DNA of 64,000 bases, taken from NCBI GenBank assembly GCA_034008185.1, contig CM067084.1, positions 64,804,599 to 64,868,598 of the forward strand, written 5' to 3'. Under the pieces are notes generated by a model. It saw nothing but the letters and a program-made list of their open reading frames with translations, did no database searches and was not told the DNA's origin. The position numbers and the translations under genes are program-made. This document shows, piece by piece, positions 1-13,794 of the stretch; the first letter of the stretch is position 1, and each line of letters begins with the position of its first letter. The stretch is from Gorsachius magnificus (lineage: Eukaryota; Chordata; Aves; Pelecaniformes; Ardeidae).

Positions 1-3000
1 CTATCCAGAACACGCAGACAATGGAACAAGAGTGAGACAGGCATGATCCCCTTTCTCCCTGGAGCTGAAACCTGAGGGAAGCACAGATGGATCACAGAAC
101 CTGTAACTATAGATTGCAAAGAACTACAGCTACTGCAGAGTAAAAACAACTATAAAAACTCCACCATGTTTTCCTTCAACATGTGTTGGCAGAGACCTCA
201 CCGTAGCTAGCTAGCAGGCAGCGTTTCCCCTGGGACAGCGTGAGAAGAGAAATTTCAGTTGCGTCAACTGAACTGTTCTCCCAGAACTGGCATGAAGTTC
301 AAGGTGAAACACTAAAGAAATAGCGATGAGATATTCCATACTGCTACCTTTCAGTTTCCCAAACAAGCTAGGAAAGTTTATGTTTCTCAAGCAAAAGCAG
401 CAAGCTCAGCAGAGATGAAGTGTTAGTGGTGTAAACAACAAAAAATGTACTGGAGAATCTCTTCTAACATTGAAACACCTTGAACTGTAACATTCCTTGG
501 TAGTGGCCAGAAATAAATGGATGAGGGTCCCATACCATATAATTCTTTCGATTTAACGAAACTGAGGCACAGTTGCAATTAAAGTATGTATAACTACTTC
601 TGAATGCATCTTTAGGAAGAGATTGGGCAAACCGACAGACTGGCACAGGTAAATTTTGGAGCTCTTCATGAGGAATTCAAGGTAAGTCCCCATACTACCT
701 AAAGTACACAAGGTATTTTAAATACTTCAGCTTAAAGCTCCCACAGCTCAGTCTTCTAAAAACAGTGAAGACTTAGAAAAGCATCTTCAAAGTGAAGTGA
801 TGGAAGAAGTATACAGAAGGATCCACTTACGGACAAAGAAGGAAAATCTTTGACACAGGGACAGATGAAAATACTCTAAAGGAAGGTCAATACCAGTAGG
901 CAGATAAAAAGTAGGTACAGACAAGCAATGGGTTGCACTGTGAAGCAGAAAACAGTAAGGTAAGCAAAAAAATTCATTTGATTTGAGTTACTCGTTCTAG
1001 AGAACCAGCTAGCTTTGCAGAAATGGGTACACATCTGGGTTTTTACTCGTCTGCACGCAGCCAGAGGATTTGTAGAGGATGGCAGAGTTAGAAGTAAACT
1101 GCAGGGAGAGCACATTATGCTCCCAGTGACATATTTCCTAACCCATGGAAGTCTGGCCATGCCACCAATCCATTCTGATGTCTCTCTCAAGTTTTAATGC
1201 CACAACAACTGTGATCCAGTATCAACCACGCACAGGGGAAGAAGGGAGAAAAAAAAAATCTTAATTATACTGTCTGCAATGTAATCGTCTGCAATTGCTG
1301 CAATTCATGAGCAGGTCTGTATTTGTTTCCCAGACTTGTTACAACCTTCACTGTAACTTGCTTCTGATCCCACTGTAATCAGCTACACACAGCCAGAGAA
1401 GCTGTATGAGACTGCACAACCTCTCTTGGCAGCTGAGTTATTCCAGTGCTTGACTGTCCTCATGGTGAAGAAGTTTTGCCCTTACATCCAGTCATAACTT
1501 CTCATTTCAATTTATGCTCGTTGTCTCACCACAGCAATGAGCCTGGCTTGAGCTTTTTGATAGCCATCTCACAGGTACTGGAAGATTCCTTGTTTTTGTC
1601 CCCCACAAGTTGTCTTCCAGTGCGTTTTAGTTCAAGTAGACACAATTCTAGACATAGGCCCCCTAAAATAACAGAAGCCCTCAAAGATAACTTGAGAATT
1701 GACTGAAGTCAAGACCTGTTCCAAGTAAATTATAAATCAGCTGTACTCTTTAATTAGAAACAGTTTATTCCATTGGGTGCATAGAGACTAAGAGTCTTCA
1801 GAAACTCTAAATACAGGGCACAGATGCATTTTATTCTACCACCATTGCTTCAGGAAGGAGGATAGAAGGCTTCCAACTCACACAAAGTTAATGATAGCAG
1901 TAGTCATTATTTTTCATTCCTCCTTCGAAGTTAACTGAGAGAAGTAAATATACTCTCTGCGCACAGTAACACAGTACTGCATAGCTTAGAAATTGTACTC
2001 TTCAAAGGAGCACATCCACACCTACTGTTTGTCAGCAGAAGACATTGCTATCACACCCATTTAAAAATACTTTATTACATCTTTTCACTGAAGCTCATTT
2101 GCAAAATATGCGTAAACTTTAAAAGCACACACTTTTTTTCTTTAAATTTCAATTTTAAATGAAAGAACATGTCAGTAAACAAACACTGAATCTTCATGCA
2201 ACAGCACTTTCTACAGTGACTGAGCCTACCAGGCTCCTCAAGTAGTTCCAGCAGATTACAGGGATATGCATCTGGTGGGAAGGTCTATTAGAAGTTCAGA
2301 CTTTATGAGCTCAGGAAATAGAGAATCAACCTACAAAATTATCCAAGTATCTTAAAACAGAAAGCTAGTGCACAGCATCCAAATAATCTCCATGGACTGG
2401 TTTAACCATTAAGTCCTAAAAACTTTACCCTAGATATATAAGGGCAGAATAATAGTAATATTAATAAATACTAATAAATAATAATGAAGTTCCTCACCAG
2501 AGAACTTTATATAGAGCTTGACTTAGGCTTACATCTGCAAGGAAGGCAAGCCTTATTACTTTTCTACAAAAAATGTGTTGCTATACCTGCCAGAGACAGA
2601 GAACATCTGTGCATCTGTGTCCAAAGCCACAATCTACTGAACTTCAACGCATCTGGCAACTTCGGTCTGTGAATGTGACTTGCATGAACATGTTATCAAA
2701 TGAGAAGGCCCAAGTACTAAGAGCTAAGCAAAAGATTGTGCCAGTTTTTCCATTAAGAATTCTCTGCAAAGATCTTCTCATCTCTAGTCAAACTACTCAT
2801 AATCTCACTAAACCTAGCAATATCAAGTTTACTGACCACATTAATAAAAATTGGAATCTGAGCAGCTCAGGGCTGATCTTACAGCATTTGGATGCCTAAG
2901 TCAAAATTTCCCTCAGGTCAAGAAACACTTAATCAGGGCTCCATTTTCCAGGCTAAGCTGTGACTAGCTAAGAAAGATATCTAAGTTAGTTTCAATTTAA

Positions 3001-3544
3001 TATCAAATACCAATTCGATATTTGTTTTCCTAAAAAAAAAATTTCTGAAAGTAAGCAGGACATAGACACTACTGCAAACTCAGTTTCTTACTTGTGTAGG
3101 CAGTGGTGAAAGTTACTTAGCAAACTATAGTACTGCACTGTACTAGTGTACACTACTTGAACCCTAACATATTTTCTGTTCTTCATTTTCTTCTCACATG
3201 GGGTTGATGTCAAGTTCAAAATTACTACAGTCCTCCACTACCCCAATCAATTCTCCATACATCATGCAGAACACTATTTTTCAGAGAAAAATCAGGAGTC
3301 TATACTTAATTTACTTCTTTTAAGAGGTTTTCCAATATAAGCAGAGCTAGGACAAGCTCTTTGTTTAGCTGAGTTTCAGCTTTTTATTTTTTCCCCCACT
3401 AAGAAAAGAGAGAAACTAAAGCTGTTATTTTCTGGCAGCTTCTGTATTCCTTACTGTTTCAACAGAAAGGATATTTATATAAATAGCTGGTCATTACTCT
3501 TATTAACTCTGACTATGGCATTAAAAAAAGTGCGACAAGCAAAG
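1..3544 (-). other. SLIT2: SLIT2 intron 3, distal part (to window edge)
   Basis: This is non-coding, AT-rich intronic DNA left of the CR1 copy. I found no exon-like segment matching the next SLIT2 LRR and no recognisable repeat family. The short ORFs have no domain signature. Confidence 0.7.
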
Positions 3545-4820
3545 CAAAAGCCAGGAAACTACAGACTGGGTAGCCTCACCTCAATGCCTGGGAAGGCGAG
3601 GGAGCAAAACAGAAGCTACTTCTAGACACAGTAAGGACAAGATGATGACTGGGAGTAGTCAGCATGGATTTACAACTGGGAGAATCATGCCTGACCAGCC
3701 TGATAGCCTCATACAATGAATAAGGAACTTCACAGATGAGGGGAAGGCAGTGGGTGTTTTTTATCTTGACTTCAGTAAATCTTCTGACACTGTCTCTTGT
3801 AACAGTTGTCCTCATAGACAAACTGATGAAGTACAGGCTACAAAAGCAGATGGTGAAGTAGACTGAAAATTGTCTGAAGCGCCAAGTTCAAAGGGCTGTG
3901 ATCAGTGGCACAAAGTCCAGCTGGAGAACAGTCACTAGTGGTGTACCCCAGGGGTAAGTACTGGAGACAGTACTGTTCGACATCATCCAAACCTGGAAGG
4001 TGGGAGAGTGCACCCTCAGCATGTTTGCAGATGATACAAAACTGGAAGGAATGACTGATGCACCAGGTGCGTGCACTGCCAGTCAGAGGAGCCTGGACAG
4101 GTTGGAGAATCAGTCAAAAAGGAACCTCCTGAAGCTCAACAGGGAAATGCAAAGTCATGCACCTGGGGAGGAATAACCCCATGCACCTGGGGAGGAATAA
4201 CCCCATGCACCTGAGCTGTATTAGGAAGGCTGTTGCCAACAGGTCAAAGCAGGTGATCCTTCTCCTCTACTCAGCACTGGTGAGACATCTGGAGAGCTGT
4301 GCCCAGTGCTGGACTCCCCATTACAAGAGAGACATGGACATACTGGAGCATATCCAGAGAAGGGCCATGAAGATGATTAAGCAGACAGATTGAAGCACGT
4401 ATCACAGCAGGAGAGGTTAAAGAGAGCTGGGACTGTTTAGCCTGGGGAGGAAAAGGCTCAGAGGGATCTCAATATGTATAAATACATCATGTGTATAAGT
4501 AAGTGATGCACTTCCCAAGTAACAAAAACTGAGCCAGACTCTTCTCAGGCGTGCACAGTGAAACAACAAAAGGCAACGGGCACAAATCAAAATACAGGAA
4601 ATTACACTTAAACATAAGAAAAGTCTTTGACTGTGAGGGTGGTCAAACACTGGAACGGGTTGCCCTGAGAGGCTGTAGATTCTCTATCATTGGAGACATT
4701 CAAAACCCGACTGGAAACAGCCCTCAGCCACCTGCTCTGATTGACCTTGCGTTAATCAGTGGCATGGGACTAGACAATCTATAGAGGCTCCTTCAAACCT
4801 CCACAATCCTGTGAGGCTAA
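3545..4820 (+). repeat. CR1 LINE fragment, reverse transcriptase and 3' end
   Basis: A 5'-truncated CR1 non-LTR retrotransposon copy lies in SLIT2 intron 3, antisense to the gene. It starts in the ORF2 reverse transcriptase region (GGAAACTACAGACTGGGTAG is close to the CR1 consensus). It passes through RT-like peptides such as [18 protein letters not shown] and RRAMKMIK, and ends in the typical 3' region (TGGGACTAGACAATCTATAG, then CTCCTTCAAACCTCCACAAT). The reading frame is broken by stops and frameshifts. Around 4157-4213 a 24-bp duplication replaces part of the RT sequence, with a deletion of the stretch that normally follows. The element is inactive. Confidence 0.9.
4157..4213 (+). repeat. 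24-bp tandem duplication inside the CR1 copy
   Basis: A 24-bp unit is present twice (4157-4180 and 4181-4204), followed by nine bases of a third copy (4205-4213). The period is eight codons, so the small ORF across it repeats MHLGRNNP. It lies where the CR1 RT region has lost sequence, suggesting a local replication or repair event. Confidence 0.85.
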
Positions 4821-4824
4821 GTCA

Positions 4825-7800
4825 TTGGATTTTATTCTATGAAGTACACCACAAACAAGGAAACAGAAGTTATAAGACCTCCATAAATATAGGATCAAGT
4901 ATCAGATGAAGCAAGGATAATCTTTGACAACACCTGGGATTACTTCCAAGAAAAAAAAAAAAGCAAAGAAAGAGTGGAGGGGTAGTTGATCTATTAGATG
5001 GAATTTAGCTAGAGTTTGGACAGATTGTTTAGAAAGGCAAGAAGGGCCAAGATAGTCTAGATAGGCTTGTAACTCTCTTTCTGGCATGGAGTTACCACAG
5101 TAAGTCTTCACTCAAGTATTTTTCTGTAGCACCTGTACAGGCATCCTGCCAAACTAAAGTCAGAAAGGCTGGTGTCTTTAAAAAAATTAAAGGAGACTTT
5201 GCCACATTGTATTTGATTATCAGTCTAGACTATTATTAAAGACAAGCCAGCACAATGCACTACATACTCTGAAGGAAAATAAAACATTTCTTCTGATGAA
5301 GTTTCAACCAGAATCTTCAGAGTAAATGAGGTAATGTAACAGTATGAGTCACTGAAGTGGTAGCCATGCAGCCAGATGCCTCATACATTTTGGAGTTTAA
5401 CTGCAAAATTCCAAACAGAACTGTGGCTTCTGCAGTTAAAATAAAGGGCATCTTAGATGCTCTTTGCAATACGCTATATTAAAACAATGACAGCTCAATT
5501 TTCACCTGTGGCCATGTAACATTAAATCTGTTTTTTTTAAAAAAAATATTGAACTAGCTCTGCAACAGATAACTATGATATTTACAGACTAAAACCAAAA
5601 TGCATACCTTCAAGTTTAATATCAGTGCTCTATAGCATTAATTTAAAATAGCCTCCGAACACAAAACACTTTGAAACAAAAACATCGACACAACAGTTCT
5701 GTAGAATCAGATTTGGTTTCAACATTTTGCAACAGTGCAAATTACCCATTTCAGAGGAAACAAGAAAGAAGAGCATCCAGCAAACAATGTCACAAAGGAT
5801 GAGCACAAAACAGATGTGGGAAAAATAAACAGCCTTCCTGCCCTGGAATTTGTAAAAAGGTCTGCAAAGAGCAAACAGGACTTCACACTGCAATTTGACT
5901 TCTAGACCTATAAAAGGAGTCCCATGAGAAAAGACACTCAGATGAATAAAATATACTAAAAATAATAGCGAACATTCACAAGGCTTTTAAAAGAAGAAAA
6001 CTGCTCTTGGACTTAAAGTTTTATCAAATATTTTGTAGCATTCTGCAATCAAATTGTAGCTATAATCTGACTTTTAAAATTCCATTAGAATGCTGCATCT
6101 TTTTAAATATTGCCTTCAGAACAAGTCTTTGCCTATTTCTGATTTAACAGACATTTTTAGAGAAGATATTTGAAGTTGCTTTGACAAAATCTGCTAATAC
6201 AGAATAATTGCTGTAGTATTTTATTTTTAAAAAAAAAAACAACTATAAATACAGGTGCCCCAGTGCAAGTCATGTAAGATTGTCTGACATTCCTTTGGTA
6301 AGTGATTAGCACCGCAGGCTTCATGGTCTCCTCCTTGTTCTAAGATGAGGAATGCGCTATGCATTGCCCTTAAACTATGTAGGATTAGCCAAGAGAAGGA
6401 TTTTTCACATCCGTGATTAACAAGGAATAACACCCCCTTCAGGGCTGTTAAAAAACATATTCTCTACCTGAACTCATTATTCTTCCGCTACCTATCACAC
6501 ATGCGTGAAGGTATTAACCCTTCAAGTGCTCATATATTCAGACTGAAGCCAGACAAGTGACTAAGTATCAGTGCTTTGGGGTGGGGTGGGGGAATTAAAA
6601 CATCTGGCAACCTTATAAACAGGCACATGAATTAGCACCTCAGCTTGCAGGCAGTCCAACTTAGACCCTCCTCGCTGCAATAATTAGAAACTGTTCAGAA
6701 TGTACCCCAACTGAAAAATTAATTCTCAGGCTTCAGTAATGAACTTGCACACCAAAACGATGACCAGAATTCAGTCAGAAAAGAAATTGGAGACTAAACT
6801 TCTAGCTAAAGAACTCAGAACTCATTCTAAGAGCTCAATACAACTTCCCAACTATATAATGGAAGTTCTTACCACCAAAAAAGCTGCTTTCATTGAGACA
6901 ACATACAGTCAAGCACAACAAGATGAAATGTCATTCATTTATTGGCTGTTTTTCGCTGTGACAGGGATACAAATGATTCCTGGAACAGCAGTGGCGACTC
7001 TACTGCTAATGTAGCATTGTTCACTAGGGGTCCTAAAATTCCACATGAGCCTTTAAACTTCACAGCTAATCCTCTATAAATTGGAAAAAAAAAAATCAGA
7101 TTTTGCTTTGCTTAAAACTTCAAAACTGCATCATAAAAACAGACAACATTTGGCATTTTTTCCAAAAGTCCCTACTCCTCAACTTTGATCCTGTAGCTCT
7201 GAGGAAGTGAAATCTGGGGGTTTAACACTTCTTTTCTGTAACTGAAAGGCTTATATTCTATCAGAGATTCAAAACCCAGGAAGAAAAAGTTCAGACCAAA
7301 ACTAATTATTCTGGGATTAATTTATTGATGCAGCTCACATTTAAAGAATCATAGAAAATGATACTATTCCTCTTTTAAAAGTTACTATTCTCCTCCTTGG
7401 AATTTACATTTTATGGATAGAGCTAGTCGAATAATTGGAATAAAACTGCAATCTCATGCCACATATCAATAAGTAATGAAAAGTTAGCACACAGGTCTAT
7501 TTTAATCTCTGGAAAGCATGTTTTATCCCATCAGCGATACAGTAAGTCTGCACCCTAAGAAAGAACATACACATAGCACAGCGTGGCCCTTTCCTAGACC
7601 AGACAGAAAGAGCAGTACTAGTTTATCTAGCCTGTTTTGAAACAGCTGCTAATCCCCCTCAATAATTGCCCAGGCCTGGTGGGCAGCATCGCCCAAGAAA
7701 AGCTGTATTTGTTTTTATCCTAGATGGAACACTTTATTTCTTAGTCCATCCTGCAATGTGTGCCTTTGTAAGAAGAGATGCTCTGTAAAACACCGTACGT

Positions 7801-10800
7801 TCAGAGATCACGGTAACTCGTAAGTGAGATTTGGTTTTATAACTTCAAAACCTGCTAATACAGCTTAATAGTTTACCACATTTATTGGACTAGGTTAGAG
7901 CCCAAACAGATAACTAACCATGTAATATGTGAAATACAGCTAAAAATCACTTTATTATACTGAATCCCATTTAATATCTTTGACAAGATCAACCCCTATG
8001 TATTGAGGTTTTAATTAAGCCCTTGCTGCAGAAGCTGCAAACATAGCAGTTTCACATACAGGTTCATATCCAGAAAAGAAATCCAAGTAGTGCTTCAGTT
8101 TGTTTACTAAATAGAAAAAACTTCTTTGAAACTATGTAGTTGAAACATACCTTTCCTTCTGGGCTGTGACACATCCGTAGGTTTCAAATTGTTCACCCAC
8201 AGCACAAAACTTTAATATTTTAGTACTACCCAGTCAAACACTCATAAGTACACTCCTAAGTAAATGCTCTCTTCATCTTAAGTTTCAATAATTTGTTTTA
8301 ATGTACTTGGAGATGGAGCCCCAATAAATAGCAAGTACAGACAATTCCTCCGTTTGTTATTTTAGAACTGTGTTCTTAAAATTTAGAAAAATGCATGCTC
8401 TGTAACAAAACATTTAATTCTTGAAATATTTCTCTCTCCATCATTCAGAAATACATTCTAAGGAGCGTGAAAATACAACACAGATAGCTTTCAGTTTAAA
8501 AGCTTTTTCAAGTACCAACTTGAAGTTCAACCCTTACAGCATTCTTTTGTTGAACTCAGGATTTCAGCTTACTCGCACCATGTAGCTCAGGTGGGCTGGT
8601 TGGTGGGGGGGGGGGGGGGGGTGTGTATAACAATTTAGCTCAGATATTAACACAGAAGTTGCAGTTGTTCTAGAGCCTGTGAGAGTAACATTTCACCTCC
8701 ACACCAGTTTTCAGCAGAAACAGGTTTCATGGGGTTTGGCTTTTTTTTTTTTTTTTTTTTAGTTCATTTATTTAAGTCTACACAGACGCTCTTTAGAACT
8801 ATTAAGATAATAAATGGACATTTTAGAAATAAATCCTACAAATTCAAGTATCAAAAGTGTAGAGGCTTTGGCCTGGAAACTTTTTAGGCCACACAAGTAA
8901 CCTTTCTCACAAGAGTAATCAGTGGGACTACTCATGCAAACCAAGTTATTCACGTGGTAAATGTCTGCAGAATCAGACTCCAAATTAGCATTTTAGGGGC
9001 ATACTGCTGCCTCAATGGATTATTCACAAATACAGGAAGAAAAATGTGGGTAGTTTTCAAATGATTGCTGTAAACTCTTCCTATCCTGACACCTTTTGGA
9101 TGTTTAACATAGCCTTAGAATGATCATAGCTGCCATCTCGACTACTAGACACAGAAAAATTACAGGGAAAAATTATGATTAAAAGCTATGTTCCTATCAG
9201 TCAAAAAACACTTTTTCCTAAATGAAAAGGTAACTGCTCTGCTACGTAAACAAGTGAAGTGTATATTTAGCCCTCACAACCTGACTACACTGTATTTCTG
9301 CAGTACAAAGAACTGTAAGGAAATTTTAGACTTAAGTAGCTTATAATAGAACTGGTTCAACAGCCTATAGCAGCTGTCTTCAACCAAATTTTATACTTCC
9401 CTCCAGATGACAATAGCTTGTAAAAAACACTGGGATACTTTGAGTAGTAGCTGCAACACCACAGAAAAAGGTGGTCTTGGGGAAAAATATTGACTACACT
9501 TGTTAAAAGTAATTTTTAAAGCTGTGTCTAATAATAGTGTTAGTTTTCGGAAAGTTGAGATTTTCAGTTTATCTTCATCTTGTTTTCTTAAGAGACAATT
9601 TCAAACTATTATAAACATCACACTCAAGATGACAGCTTTATAAAGAAAGACGAAACAAGTGTTTCATTTCACATTTTCATAAGGAATCATTTCAAAAGGT
9701 TTTGTCTCCCACAATGAGCAGTGGTCTCTACAAATTCTTAAGTTTTGTGGAAATTCTCCATACCTTGACCCTTTGTGCCTTCCTACCATGAAGCACACTA
9801 AAACTCACCACCAATACATTACTGTGGTCTATGTAAGAGAGGTTCAGACAACTTAAAGGATTGAGATGTGACCTGTTATGGGAGCTGCCACATACTGAAC
9901 TGCCGTATACTCTTTAGAGGCCCTACTCACAGGAACATGGGCTCATAATACAGGTTACTAGTTGATATAGAAAGTCTTGCAGATATTAAATAAAGGACAG
10001 ACAAGATTGTAATTATTCCCAAGAGTTTTTGACACTGCTTCAGGATGTACACAAAGGTACAAGCTGTCCCATGGATTGAAAAACAGGTGTGTATTGAGGT
10101 TCAGAGAGGGTTGTTTCAGCAGACAGAGCATCTACACAACATGCGATTCAGCCATTCCGGGTATAGGCTGTGAAGTAAGCCACATTCATGGCAGACTTAC
10201 TAGTTTGAGCAGTGTTGTACCAAACTGGTTTGGACCAGAGCTTGTACCCCCTTCAGAGCTGAACCTTCAGACAAGGCTGCCGGAGACTGTAACTAAGTGA
10301 AGAGTGAGGTGTATACCCATTTATCTGACCAAAGACTTCTCTGGGAAGTACCCAACTAAAAGGCTTATAGCAAAATCACCTTCACCTGGGTTTCTCCAGC
10401 AACTGAAGTTTCCACAAACCTAAAACCTAGCTGATTAAGTTCCTAGTTTCCATCTTGTTTTCCCTCCCGGTTCTTATGTAGTAGGCACTACTGTACGATC
10501 ATTTATTGCTAACTGAACATTTTTATTTTAAAATTACAGCAGGGCTGCTGTAGTAAGAATCACTTGTTAATGCACTATTTATTGTGGGTTTGGTTTCCAC
10601 TGCACTTCTGCAATTAAACTGGTGTGACACCAATTCCTGTTATGGAGCATATTAGGTCTAAATAGCTTTATGTACATACCACTACTTATAGCTAGTGTAC
10701 TACAGATTTGTTGTTGTTTAGCTAAACTACAGGAGAAACATTTATATCCACCTGAAAGAGGTATACACAGATTTAATCAAATCATATTTTAAGTAGTTTT

Positions 10801-13722
10801 CTTCTGAAAAGAAGGTTGAGAGTTTCTTCTCCAATATTAATTTTGCAGAGTGCTTCAGGTCTTCAGTTCCCACTTGGAGTTGAGGATACTCAGCATTTTG
10901 CATGATCAGATCTACAAATGAGTATTCACAACGAGTAAATCACTGATCAACCAAACAGTTCCTTCAAAATCAGGTTAATCGGTCTAAAAAGAAGTGATTT
11001 TGTAACCAAAATACCAGTGCAAAAAAACCAAAAAATCCAAAAGCACCACTTAACCTAGAGAGATCAATTTATTTTTTTTCCCCAAAGGGAAACTACTGTG
11101 AAAGTCTGTTCTTCACATTAAACAGAGTACTGAACTACAGGAAACACATTTTAAAATTCAGCCTGTGTGTCCTAGCACAAGATATTCCAACATAAGAAAT
11201 ATTACATGTAAACAATCTTATAAAGCAAATTGCATTCACTTAAGCTGCAGCAAGATTCACTTATACCTTCCATTGGCATGCTAAAAGGACTGCATCAGGT
11301 ATTCTTTGACAGTAGGTTGGCACATTGCACTTACAGTGGAAATGTGACATCCTACACTTACACATTAAAAAAACAACAAAAAAGCTTTCAAGTGCTTGCT
11401 ATTCAATGTATAAAAGAAAATACTTGAAGGAAGTAACCACAAGTTTCCTGAAAAATTGTTTTGAATTTCAGAATCCCAAAGAGATGAATTGGCTGTCAGA
11501 TAACAATGCGCCTTCATCAGGTGGACTTGGCAGTTGTAAACAAGAAGAATTGTCTCAGCTTTTCCTCACAAATATGAAATATTTGCTCTTAGCCAACAGC
11601 TGGGGCAGTTTAAAGACATCCTGCATATATATTCAAATTACAAGTCACCCACACACCTAACACTGACTGAATTCCAGCAAATTAGAGAAACTGACAAGTA
11701 CTGGAGCAGATGCAAAATAATTCCAAAGATGAAACAGAATCTAACTTTGTAGGTCTAAATGACTAAACTTTAAAATGTCATAGTTTGCCTGCTGAAAAGG
11801 CAACAAAAATAACCCACAACAGTAGCCACAATTATCAGAATTTTTCTTCAGAACTAGTATCTTACATAACTGGAAAATATGTACTGTTTTCCAAGATTTT
11901 ATAGATTTATCAAGAGAAACAAAAAAAAAGAAATGGCAAAATGTGAACTTTGTAGACAAGCAAGTTTTAACTAGTAAAGTTCTTTTTTTTAGTATTACAG
12001 TTCTGTACTTCAGAAATAGCACAATTAAATGCCTCAAAATTATGCCTAAGTTAAAATATTTTTTGAAACGTTGTTAACAAATCACATAGCAGGATATTGC
12101 TTTAAGATAATCAAGAAATAAAGTTGGCTATATGCTGTTTTATAGCCTAGCAAGTATTTGGTATCTCAGTGTCAAACCACATTCACAGTGAAAGCATGGA
12201 TCTTTTAATGTTTATTAATGTTTCACGTATACGTACTTATTTTTGCAACATGAACTACACTGATGTTTTATCTTCTAGCTAGACCCTATAAGCCAAATTT
12301 AGGAATGTGTATATATTATTCCAATATACCCCTCAGCAGGAGAAGCTGTACTAAACCCCTATACTTTGTACAAAGTTTAAAACACATTGTAAAAAAGCAT
12401 TGCATTAATTCTGTTTTAATAAGATTTTAAAAAAAAAAAATCTGACTATGCATTTCTAAGAGCAATCAATCTCATTAAGAAGTGTTCAAAAAAGGTTGCA
12501 CTCTGATGACACTTTCAATTTTTAGGTCAAAAAGTTACTTTGGTTTATTTGAAAAAATGAGGTAATTATATCATGATTACACTGGTGGTTACTAAGTCTC
12601 TTGAATAGCTTTGTCTGTGTGACCAACCAAACCAGAACGGTTTGTGGTTTTTTTCTTTTAAACACACAGCAGCTGTGGATACAGAACACAACTATAAGAC
12701 AAACAATGTTTAGGCCAATGTTGCTTTTCAGTGGAATAAAGCAGAAATATCTTTATGAAGTTAAAGCAGCAGCAAATGAAAAACTAAAGACCTCAGAGGC
12801 ATGCTTAAAGAAAAGCTGATAGAATGAAAATGCAGTAACTAAGATACATGATAACGAAGACGCTACTCTAAGGTCTGTGTGAACGTACATCAATACAGTG
12901 GCATTCACAGACTCTCCTAGCTCCAAAATGAAACTATATCCAACAATCAGCATCTTGCCTTTAACGAGTCAGATGTCGCAAGTTGAACAATACATTTTAA
13001 AAAATATTTTCATTTGAAGAAATGCAGCAAAATAAAAAAGGACATACTGAAAATTAAGCAGCTGTTATAAAAAACTAAACCAGTTTGAGAATTTCCCATT
13101 TTCTATGTTCTACTGCAAGCAAGCAGGTGTTTGCACTTCAACTCCACCAGACAAGATCCTCTCATACCCACGATACTCAATCTTTTTTTTTTAAAGTCCA
13201 AATTCAACTAATTTTTTAAAGCTAACAGTTCATATTTTTTCTAAGCCTTTGTAAAAGCTTTAATCCTAAAAACTGGAGTAGAATTCAATTACTGTTTTCA
13301 TAGCATGTAACAAAACAACACTGCCTAACTAGCAGTTACTTCCAATAAGACTCTGTATAAAACATCCAACATCTCCAAGACTAACAACTAACTCTGTACC
13401 TCAGAGAACAGGCTTTTTTAGGTGCATTCACATTTGAAAAATTCCTTGCATATTCAAGGGAAAATATTTGATAGTATTCGAGCTATTTCCTACAAGACAA
13501 TTGCAGTTTACATGTCTAATCCAGACTGCTCATGAAAGCTCCCCCTGCCCGAATCCCATACATACCAGTTGAGAATTTACTTCTCTTGTCTCTCAATAAG
13601 GATAGATGTCCCAAGTTTAAAAAAATAATTAAAAAAAAAAACCCAGAGGTTTGAGTACCTTAATACACAACTAATTTGATAAAAAGAAAAAACCTCATAC
13701 ATTTAGAATTAAAAATACTTAC
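4825..13722 (-). other. SLIT2: SLIT2 intron 3, proximal part
   Basis: This is AT-rich intronic DNA downstream of exon 3. I recognise no coding exon, RNA gene or transposon in it. It holds a 17-base G run (8605-8621) followed shortly by a 20-base T run (8741-8760). Short ORFs here (60-111 codons) have no recognisable domains and are expected by chance. Confidence 0.75.
8605..8760. repeat. Poly-G (17) and poly-T (20) runs
   Basis: A run of 17 G occupies 8605-8621 and runs into a short GT stretch; a run of 20 T occupies 8741-8760. Both are mutable, and their exact length may be a sequencing or assembly uncertainty. The T run could be the poly-A end of a minus-strand insertion, but I see no recognisable body next to it. 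Confidence 0.8.
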
Positions 13723-13794
13723 AGCCTCTCCAGTTCTTTTAAATCCTGGAATGCTCCTCTCTCGATAGTACTAATCTTGTTCTCCATGAGCTGA
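13723..13794 (-). CDS. SLIT2: SLIT2 coding exon 3 (second LRR)
   Basis: This is a 72-bp exon with a TTTCAG acceptor ending at 13795 and a GTAAGT donor at 13722-13717. It has the same phase as exon 2. The translation, after completing the split Leu codon, is [20 protein letters not shown] followed by LERL, which matches vertebrate SLIT2 as I know it. It encodes the second 24-residue LRR of domain 1, showing the one-exon-per-LRR pattern. Exon 4 should begin with an Arg-Leu-Asn-Arg-Asn type LRR. I looked for its conserved LFPELLF core on the minus strand down to position 1 and did not find it, so the gene continues beyond the window's left edge. Confidence 0.96.

Noticed and set aside
2284..2340. 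Minus-strand LFPEL-like peptide that could be SLIT2 exon 4
   Set aside because: The flanking residues do not match the expected RLNRN...LQ sequence or the following LFLGT, and the exon phase and splice sites do not fit.
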